Origin: Saccharopolyspora gloriosae
Lineage (GTDB): Bacteria; Actinomycetota; Actinomycetes; Mycobacteriales; Pseudonocardiaceae
DNA: 64,000 bases
Reading direction: 5' to 3'
Assembly: GCF_022828475.1 (NCBI RefSeq)
Contig: NZ_CP059557.1
Location: 6,061,470 to 6,125,469, forward strand
This document shows positions 1 through 6,472 of this stretch, in pieces. The notes under the pieces are model-generated. The model made no database searches. It worked only from the letters and a program-made list of their open reading frames with translations, and had not been told where the DNA came from. The position numbers and the translations under genes are program-made. How positions within the stretch are numbered: the first letter of the stretch is position 1; each line of letters begins with the position of its first letter.

Positions 1-617
1 CGCTCGATGCGCAGGAAGAACGTAACGAGAAAGATAAGAGCGAGCAGGCTTCGAAAGTAGCTGCTTGGATCGAGCATCGCGGAGATTCTGTCGCGAGCGA
101 ATTATATGTAAATTACTTGAATGCTAGCAATCTTCCAGTGTTCGGCCTATCCTGTCGGTTAACTACTCGAACCAGGCCGGACACCTTGGAAGCTGTTGTG
201 GTGCCCTCCAACGAGGCCAAGGAGGTCAGGTACCGCAGTGCGACCGAGTGGGCAAGAGCCTACTCTTACGATCTTTTCGCTGAAGTTCTGTCATCGCTCG
301 GAATGGACCACCTTGAACACGAAGAAGAATTCGGGCACGAGATCGAACGACTGAAAGGTGCGTGCTTTGAAAGTTTCTGTAGCTTGATTGCCCATCGTGG
401 TATTGAGATTCAGTTCACTGACCTTGCTGGCGTGCAGTGGTGCCGCAATAGTGACGGCGACCTGTGTAACCATGGATTCTTGGTGGAATTACCGTACCCT
501 GATCGCTGGGAATGGATGGTCGATATGATGAAGAAGCATATAAGGGATGGCTTGCAACCGATAAGGGATGAGTCGCAGCACTCGAATCTAGGCGGTCCCG
601 ACCAGATAAGTGACTAG
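1..617 (+). CDS. Hypothetical actinomycete protein, 5' end outside the window
   Basis: The frame is open from the first complete codon at base 3 to the stop at 615-617, so the true start lies upstream; a TTG at 117 is the first start-like codon in frame but nothing favours it. About 204 residues are visible. They begin with a short, very charged stretch rich in Glu, Lys and Gln, probably the end of a coiled coil, and continue as a soluble domain. Near the C-terminus is IQFTDLAGVQWCR, which resembles the FTD-x-x-G-x-x-W-x-R motif of a common Streptomyces hypothetical family (recalled, not searched). Function is unknown. Its last 30 bases overlap the convergent membrane protein gene. Codon use is less GC-biased than in the core genes to the right. 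Confidence 0.55.
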   Translation, partial: LDAQEERNEKDKSEQASKVAAWIEHRGDSVASELYVNYLNASNLPVFGLSCRLTTRTRPDTLEAVVVPSNEAKEVRYRSATEWARAYSYDLFAEVLSSLGMDHLEHEEEFGHEIERLKGACFESFCSLIAHRGIEIQFTDLAGVQWCRNSDGDLCNHGFLVELPYPDRWEWMVDMMKKHIRDGLQPIRDESQHSNLGGPDQISD

Positions 618-932
618 CGAAACAGAGAGCATGACACCTGTCAATCCGAGCAATGCCCAGAGCGTGCGGCGCAGCCATCCAGTGATGGCGACCAGAACAA
701 GCACCAACCCGACCAGCCACGGCACAATCCATAGCGCGAAAAACATGCCGATGAGCTGTTGGTTTGTCACGCCGGGGCCGGAGTCACCAGGATCGAATCC
801 GGTCAGCGACGCACCGAGGTAGGGGAACCAGCCGACCAAGCTGAGCGCCATGATTAGCCCACCGACTACGATGCCCGTGATCCGTAGCGGTTTGTATTTG
901 ATGCCTTGATCGGCTTGGTTCTCTGTCGGCAT
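588..932 (-). CDS. Small multi-pass membrane protein of a type VII (ESX) associated cluster
   Basis: A 114-residue protein with about four hydrophobic segments (roughly residues 20-40, 60-75, 75-85 and 90-112) and short polar loops, so an integral membrane protein with no recognised domain. The ATG at 932 is preferred because it forms a TGATG junction with the stop of the DUF1023 hydrolase gene, the same translational coupling seen at two other junctions in this window; a GTG lies one codon upstream. It is the last gene of a three-gene minus-strand operon and overlaps the end of the convergent gene to its left. Function is not known; membrane anchoring or a role with the neighbouring ESX hydrolase is only suggested by context. 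Confidence 0.6.
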   Translation of the reverse strand: MPTENQADQGIKYKPLRITGIVVGGLIMALSLVGWFPYLGASLTGFDPGDSGPGVTNQQLIGMFFALWIVPWLVGLVLVLVAITGWLRRTLWALLGLTGVMLSVSLVTYLVGTA

Positions 933-2644
933 CACGGTGCTGCTGCTCCTCCGCCGTTCGTGCCCGTCATGATCCGCGCCATGCTCTCACGCGAAGGCGC
1001 CTTGTCCCAGTAGTCGCCATGCCCGCCGTTCGGATCTGTCGGCATCACCTGTCCACCGAAAGTCGGGTCGGTGGGGTCGACGCCGTAACGTGCATGGTCG
1101 GTACCACCGAAAACAGTTGGTCCCCAGTCGAGAGGGTTCGTGGACGGAGTCCAGTCGATGACGTCGCTTTCCGACTTCGCTGCCCATACGTGGTCGCTGG
1201 GTACTCCTAGCTCGCTGGCGTCGTCGACACCGACACCGGGACTACCGAGGAACACGACGTCATCTGCGTGCGACCCGCCGTTCGCCGCGGCCTCCCCGGC
1301 CACCGTTGAACCGTAGCTGTGGCCAACCAACGTGTTGTGTGAAGGTGTCTCGCCTTCGTGGGTGACTCGAAGGCCCTCTTGGAAATTCGAGAGATCGCCA
1401 TGCGCATTCTCCGCGTAGCCGCTGAACGCTGCATTGGGCAACAAGTGGTTGGGAGACTCGTAGTCTGCCCAGGTGATCGCAGCGTTCTTGCCACCCGACA
1501 GCTCGTTGGCTCGGTCCAACACCTTGTCGTTCTGTTCGACGTAGTCGGTGGCGTCGCCGAGATCGCTGAAGGTACCTGGAACAAGGGTCATCGTATTGTC
1601 AGCGTGGTCCGGGTTACCGTTGGCCATGATGGCTTGTCCGCGATGTTCGGCTGTCGAGTCGATACCGAGCAAGTAGTAATTGCTTGCATCGGCCGATGTG
1701 CCCAGCTTGCCCTGCAAGGAATCGATACCGCTGAGTGCGTCACTCAGCTCGTTGATCTGCTTACCCTTTGCCGTGTCACTGTGCCCATGACGTTCAAAAT
1801 CTTCACGCATCTCGTTCCGAAGCGCGCTGATCTTTCCAGAGATCGCTTGGCGCTGTGATGCGAGGATGGAGCGGTTGGCAACATCGCGCGTGGCTGAGGG
1901 AATGCCGTTGGTGTTGCCGACCATGTGCGGGTATCGGTCCATCAGGTCGGCGCGTTGGGCACTGGTCATCGAACCCCACAAGCCACCAACAGCGGCAGGA
2001 CCCGTCGCAGCCGCCTTCTCGAACATCCCTTTAGTCGCATTGACCGCGCGATCGTCCATCACTGTTGCCGCCTTGGCTAGAGCCATAGCGGCAGGGCTAG
2101 TTGCCGCTGCGGCAGCCTGTGCCCAAGTCCCGGCACTGCTGATGTGTCCGAGTCCGTTAGCATTGGCTTTCAGCGCCGCATTCAGACGTTCGTGGGCTGT
2201 CTTCTCCATGCGCCGCGCTTGCTCGATGGTTTCGCGAGCTTCTTTATACGCGGCTTGCTGGCGCTTGTTCTCGTCTGGAGGCAACGGCATCGGACCAGGT
2301 TCGAGGATGAGCGTGCTTCCCATCATCTTCAGACCGCCGCCGGTTCCAACCTGTCGCGCTTGGTCCATACGCGCCTTGACGGTCGTCAAATCGTCCGCAA
2401 ACGCGGTCAGCGCCCGATTGATGCCAAGGAACAACTGATCGAGAGCGTCAGCGTCTCGGGCTGTGGTGCCTGCTTTCGCTCGGAAGCCATCGCCCGCTTG
2501 CCCTTCCCAATCGGCTTCTGAGCGACTGCGGGTCTGGTGCCAACCGGTCGCGTTGTCTTCAACCCCGGTTGCGAGCCGACGGACTGCTTCGGCTGTTGCC
2601 CGGACCGACCCAGGGTCACCGGACACGAAGATATTCAGCGGCAT
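932..2644 (-). CDS. ESX-associated alpha/beta hydrolase (DUF1023) with N-terminal WXG-like helical domain
   Basis: A 570-residue protein. Residues 1 to about 110 look like a WXG100/PPE-type helical hairpin with W46-E-G in the turn, the shape used for type VII secretion. A long Ala-rich helical middle follows. The C-terminal third carries the nucleophile elbow G-H-S-Y-G-S (Ser about residue 443) and the flanking pattern of the DUF1023 (Abhydrolase_8) family, a putative serine hydrolase common in actinomycete ESX loci. The ATG at 2644 has a GGGAGC ribosome site. It lies 21 bases downstream of the EspC-like gene and is coupled by TGATG to the small membrane protein gene. Substrate unknown; probably secreted or surface-acting, by inference from the fused ESX-type domain. 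Confidence 0.8.
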   Translation of the reverse strand: MPLNIFVSGDPGSVRATAEAVRRLATGVEDNATGWHQTRSRSEADWEGQAGDGFRAKAGTTARDADALDQLFLGINRALTAFADDLTTVKARMDQARQVGTGGGLKMMGSTLILEPGPMPLPPDENKRQQAAYKEARETIEQARRMEKTAHERLNAALKANANGLGHISSAGTWAQAAAAATSPAAMALAKAATVMDDRAVNATKGMFEKAAATGPAAVGGLWGSMTSAQRADLMDRYPHMVGNTNGIPSATRDVANRSILASQRQAISGKISALRNEMREDFERHGHSDTAKGKQINELSDALSGIDSLQGKLGTSADASNYYLLGIDSTAEHRGQAIMANGNPDHADNTMTLVPGTFSDLGDATDYVEQNDKVLDRANELSGGKNAAITWADYESPNHLLPNAAFSGYAENAHGDLSNFQEGLRVTHEGETPSHNTLVGHSYGSTVAGEAAANGGSHADDVVFLGSPGVGVDDASELGVPSDHVWAAKSESDVIDWTPSTNPLDWGPTVFGGTDHARYGVDPTDPTFGGQVMPTDPNGGHGDYWDKAPSRESMARIMTGTNGGGAAAP

Positions 2645-2665
2645 GTGTACTGCGCTCCCCGGTGC

Positions 2666-2941
2666 TCAGCGCGGACGGATCTGGTTGATCTGATCTGCGT
2701 TGGCCGCGTCAGTGTCGAGGTAGACCGCCTTGCCGGAGTGCAGCGCATCGGCGGTCTTGGCGGTTTCCTCGGCAAGACCTGCGGCGGCGCGCATGAGTTC
2801 AGCCAGGGTCTCGTTCACGGCCGGACCGGACGGACCTGCATCGGCTTCTGGCGCGGGCTGTGCGTGGGCAAGCTTGCTGCTGGACTGTTCGAGTTCACCG
2901 GCCAGGGCAGCTAGCGTCTCCGGATCGACACGGACGTTCAC
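2666..2941 (-). CDS. EspC-like type VII secretion-associated helical protein
   Basis: A 91-residue, Ala/Glu-rich protein predicted to be a pair of helices (about residues 8-25 and 42-70). The pattern V-x-P-E-x-L-x-x-x-A-x-x-L near the N-terminus is typical of EspC/DUF2580-type proteins that accompany ESX substrates. It starts with GTG at 2941 after a strong AGGGGAGGAA site, but most of that site is locked in a perfect 12-bp inverted repeat (see 2949-2980). First gene of the operon with the DUF1023 hydrolase and small membrane protein. It probably dimerises or pairs with the WXG-like domain of the hydrolase; that is inference. Confidence 0.65.
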   Translation of the reverse strand: MNVRVDPETLAALAGELEQSSSKLAHAQPAPEADAGPSGPAVNETLAELMRAAAGLAEETAKTADALHSGKAVYLDTDAANADQINQIRPR

Positions 2942-2948
2942 GCGCTTC

Positions 2949-2980
2949 CTCCCCTGATCACTGCGCGTTGATCAGGGGAG
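2949..2980 (-). promoter_or_regulatory. Perfect 12-bp inverted repeat that covers the ribosome binding site of the EspC-like gene
   Basis: Arms 2949-2960 and 2969-2980 (CTCCCCTGATCA and its exact complement) enclose an 8-base loop. Read on the minus strand, the 3' arm ends in AGGGGAG, which is the first part of the AGGGGAGGAA Shine-Dalgarno sequence 6 bases before the GTG at 2941. If formed in the mRNA, the stem would hide the site. It could instead be a dimeric repressor site on DNA. Confidence 0.6.
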
Positions 2981-3068
2981 ACTGTATCGAACCCGGTATG
3001 TGGCAGGGAGCGTAGAACTACGCATCACCCGGTCAGCCGAGTGATGTGTATCGGTGCGCTATGCGGCT

Positions 3069-3329
3069 TTAGCTTGCTCGTTCGCTGTTGTGCGCCTCCA
3101 CGGAATGGGCACTGTCTCGAAGCTGGTTACGGGGACGGGCAGCCACAGAGGCACGCTGCTGTGCCCACCACCATTCGGGGTGCTCTCGCTGCACATGGAG
3201 TTCGAGGGCATCCAGGCCCCATGACCCGAAGTCCACGAGGGACCGTCCGCAGTCCGCGCCCTTGGCGGGACACGCCCACCATTCCCGGCCGTCGATCACG
3301 ACCATGGGAAACTGGGACAACTGAGCCAT
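3069..3329 (-). CDS. Hypothetical small protein with possible Cys/His metal site
   Basis: An 86-residue protein beginning M-A-Q-L-S-Q-F-P-M. The ATG at 3329 is chosen over the one at 3341 because it has a GGTGG at the right distance. The core reads W-A-C-P-A-K-G-A-D-C followed after 21 residues by H-V-Q-R-E-H-P-E-W-W, a C-x5-C ... H-x4-H arrangement that could bind zinc. The tail is Ala/Arg-rich. It is divergent from the HTH gene at 3398, with an inverted repeat between them. I do not recognise the family. It could be part of a small regulatory pair or of a degraded mobile element; no integrase is near. Confidence 0.5.
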   Translation of the reverse strand: MAQLSQFPMVVIDGREWWACPAKGADCGRSLVDFGSWGLDALELHVQREHPEWWWAQQRASVAARPRNQLRDSAHSVEAHNSERAS

Positions 3330-3356
3330 ATGGGCCACCATAGCGCATCTGAGTCA

Positions 3357-3374
3357 GCAACTGAGACAAGTTGC
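3357..3374. promoter_or_regulatory. Inverted repeat GCAACT-N6-AGTTGC between divergent genes, operator candidate
   Basis: A perfect 6-bp arm inverted repeat with a 6-base spacer in the 68-bp gap between the divergent genes at 3329 and 3398. A related half site, CAACTGAG, lies at about 3318-3325. The repeat covers the TTG at 3371, which argues that the HTH gene starts at the GTG at 3398. The HTH protein next to it is the obvious candidate binder, but this is inferred from position only. Confidence 0.45.
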
Positions 3375-3397
3375 GCCATTCGTGCCACTTTCGGGCC

Positions 3398-3589
3398 GTG
3401 CCCAGGCCAAAGCTGCTCACGTCCAGCCAACTCGCGGATGAGCTAGGTATCTCGCGCCGCTCCGTGGCGCGGTACGTGCAGGCCGGAATCTTGGAGCCAG
3501 AGTTCTACACGCCAGGCGGGCAAGGCCGCTTCGACCTTGAGGACTCGAAGCGGCAGCTACGGGAGCACTCCAAGCGCCAAAGGCCGTAG
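3398..3589 (+). CDS. Small MerR/excisionase-type HTH DNA-binding protein
   Basis: A 63-residue protein starting at GTG 3398 (M-P-R-P-K-L-L). Residues 7-45 read L-T-S-S-Q-L-A-D-E-L-G-I-S-R-R-S-V-A-R-Y, then G-I-L-E-P and G-G-Q-G-R-F-D-L-E, the winged-helix pattern of MerR/excisionase (HTH_17) proteins: helix, turn, recognition helix, and wing with R-F. It has no effector domain. Such stand-alone proteins act as small repressors or excisionases; with no integrase or att site in view, a local transcription regulator is more likely. No clear ribosome site precedes the GTG. A frame extension to TTG 3371 is possible but overlaps the putative operator. Confidence 0.65.
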   Translation: MPRPKLLTSSQLADELGISRRSVARYVQAGILEPEFYTPGGQGRFDLEDSKRQLREHSKRQRP

Positions 3590-3698
3590 TCGCCCCGGCC
3601 GCCACAGCGTTGGATGCCGGGCTACTGGAACGTCCTTTGAGGACTTGATCTAGCTTGCGAACTCATCACCAAGTCAGCACCATCCCGAGCAAAAACAG

Positions 3699-3737
3699 GA
3701 ACCCGCCATGACATACCGGGTACGTCAGAGCGGGCTC
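3699..3737. terminator. Imperfect hairpin between convergent genes, probable bidirectional terminator
   Basis: GAACCCGCC at 3699-3707 can pair with GCGGGCTC at 3730-3737, with an inner near-palindrome TGACaTACC-g-GGTAcGTCA. It sits between the HTH gene and ychF, which converge here. The rest of the 3590-3801 gap shows no gene. Confidence 0.4.
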
Positions 3738-3801
3738 CCATTTACTGAACAGCGAGTTTGACTTTGTTCACCAGGAGCGGTATAAGCTCGCCGATATTTC
3801 G

Positions 3802-4878
<1,077 letters not shown>

Positions 4879-4974
4879 GGCCCGTGAGTCTAGGTGGTCC
4901 GGGGGTCGATCAACGCAGGTGGCCCGGGCACGAGCCGGCACGAGCCGACCCGCACCCGATTGCCGAGCCGCGGC

Positions 4975-5208
4975 TCAGTCGTCGTCCTGGTCGTCGCCGC
5001 CGTTCTGCTCGTTGTCGTCGTCCTGGTCGTCGCCGTCCTGCTGGTTGCCGCCGTCCTGCTGGTTGCCGCCGTCCTCTTGCTCTTGCTGCTGTTGCGGCGG
5101 CGCGACGGGGTCGTTGCAGCCTGCGGTGACGGTGAGGGCGAGCATCGCGCCCGCCACCCCACCGACGAGCTTGAGTCCGCGGGATCGTCGAATCATGGAT
5201 TGAGCCAT
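4975..5208 (-). CDS. Small lipoprotein with Asp/Gln/Asn-rich low-complexity tail
   Basis: A 77-residue protein. It starts with a signal peptide containing R-R near the N-terminus, a hydrophobic core, and a lipobox L-T-V-T-A-G-C (Cys31), so it should be lipid-anchored on the outer face of the membrane. The mature part is almost entirely Asp, Gln, Asn, Gly and Glu with repeated D-G-G-N-Q-Q units; the DNA shows matching short direct repeats around 5030-5075. The ATG at 5208 (M-A-Q-S-M) is preferred; the frame extends 12 codons upstream. It lies between ychF and a divergent SDR gene. Function unknown; highly acidic disordered tails can bind cations or act as spacers, which is only a suggestion. 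Confidence 0.6.
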   Translation of the reverse strand: MAQSMIRRSRGLKLVGGVAGAMLALTVTAGCNDPVAPPQQQQEQEDGGNQQDGGNQQDGDDQDDDNEQNGGDDQDDD

Positions 5209-5437
5209 GACCCCGACATTAGGGATGAACCACTCCACTGTCACCCGCCCCTGCCGAACGCGCCGCCGAGATCAACGATGGCCGGCTCCGGCGAACACCA
5301 GCAGCCTTCCCTATACCGTGAGTGAGCCTCCCCGTTGAGCACTTCGGACGCGGCCCGGAGGCGAAGTGCGGCTGCGGCCTAGCCGCTGCGCGTCACCACA
5401 ACGGCAGGATCACTCGACAAGCGCACCGGAGATATCG

Positions 5438-6382
5438 ATGGCACAGCCGCACGAACCCCTCCCCGACCTCGCGGGCCGCACCATCGTGGTCACCGGCACT
5501 ACGTCCGGTCTGGGCCTCGCCCTGTCCGGTGCGCTGGCCAAGGCCGGTGCCCGCGTGCTGATGACCGTTCGAGACGCCGAACGCGGCGCGGCGGCCGTCG
5601 AACAGGTGCGGGCCGGACTCGACGGCCGGGGCTCGGCCGAGGCCGTCATGCTCGATCTGGCCGATCTCGCCTCGGTCCGCACCGCCGCCGCGGACATCCG
5701 GGAACGCACCGGCGACCGGGTCGACGTGCTGATCAACAACGCCGCCGTGTCGCTGGGTCCGCATGAGCGAACCCGCGACGGGTTCGAGCTGCAGATCGGG
5801 ACCAACCACCTCGGCCCGGCCGCGCTGACCTGGCTGCTGATGCCGGCGCTGCGGGCAGCGGGCGGCTCCGAGCTGCCCGCTCGGGTCGTGACGACATCAA
5901 GCCTCGGACACCGCACCGGTGGACTCGATCTCAGCGACCCGCACTGGGATCGCCGACGCTATTCACCCACGCTCGCCTACGGGGCCTCGAAACTCGCGAA
6001 CCTGTTGTTCGCCGCGGAGCTCGATCGGCGGTTGCGCCTGACCGGGGAACCGGTGCTGTCGGTCGCCGCCCATCCGGGACTGACGGTGTCGGAACTGCTG
6101 AACAACAGCCTCACCCGCGGCGGAACCTGGCGTGCTCGCCTGCTCCTGATCCCGGAACGGCTCCTCTCCCAGCCGGTCTCCGCGGGGGTCGCGCCCCAGC
6201 TCCTCGCCGCCACCGGGCCGGTGCGCGGCGGCGACTACACGGGACCGACCGGGCCGTTCGAGACGCGCGGCCCCGCCGGACCCGCCCGCCGCTCAACGGC
6301 CGCGCGGGACCCGGAGCTCGCCCGCGAGTTGTGGGAGTTCACGGCCGCCGCAACCGGCGTCGCACCGGACCCCGCCGAATAG
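5438..6382 (+). CDS. Short-chain dehydrogenase/reductase (oxidoreductase)
   Basis: A 314-residue classical SDR with a Rossmann fold. Cofactor motif T-G-T-T-S-G-L-G near residue 20, an N-N-A-A motif (L-I-N-N-A-A-V) near 105, catalytic Y-G-A-S-K near 185, and a long C-terminal part of the kind seen in the retinol-dehydrogenase-like/WWOX-like subgroup. It should use NAD(P)H to reduce or oxidise a carbonyl/alcohol; the substrate cannot be told. The ATG at 5438 (M-A-Q-P-H-E-P) follows GGAG at good spacing; longer frame upstream lacks homology. Stand-alone gene, convergent with sbcC. Confidence 0.9.
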   Translation: MAQPHEPLPDLAGRTIVVTGTTSGLGLALSGALAKAGARVLMTVRDAERGAAAVEQVRAGLDGRGSAEAVMLDLADLASVRTAAADIRERTGDRVDVLINNAAVSLGPHERTRDGFELQIGTNHLGPAALTWLLMPALRAAGGSELPARVVTTSSLGHRTGGLDLSDPHWDRRRYSPTLAYGASKLANLLFAAELDRRLRLTGEPVLSVAAHPGLTVSELLNNSLTRGGTWRARLLLIPERLLSQPVSAGVAPQLLAATGPVRGGDYTGPTGPFETRGPAGPARRSTAARDPELARELWEFTAAATGVAPDPAE

Positions 6383-6401
6383 GCCGCTACGTCAGAAAAC
6401 G

Positions 6402-6418
6402 CGCCGCCGGTGGCGGCG
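6402..6418. terminator. Short GC hairpin between SDR gene and sbcC
   Basis: CGCCGCC-ggt-GGCGGCG forms a 7-bp stem with a 3-base-class loop in the 90-bp gap between the convergent SDR and sbcC genes. No T tract, so a weak terminator call. Confidence 0.3.
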
Positions 6419-6472
6419 AAACGGCGCCGAGTTCCGCCACCCGGGGGCATGCGGCGAGCAGGAACCAAGAGA

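Noticed and set aside
3371-3397. TTG 3371 as the start of the HTH gene
   Set aside because: It lies inside the inverted repeat 3357-3374 and adds residues unlike the family; GTG 3398 is better.
1-3801. Prophage or integrated element at the left end
   Set aside because: An excisionase-like HTH gene and lower GC are present, but no integrase, att repeats, tRNA or phage structural gene can be seen.
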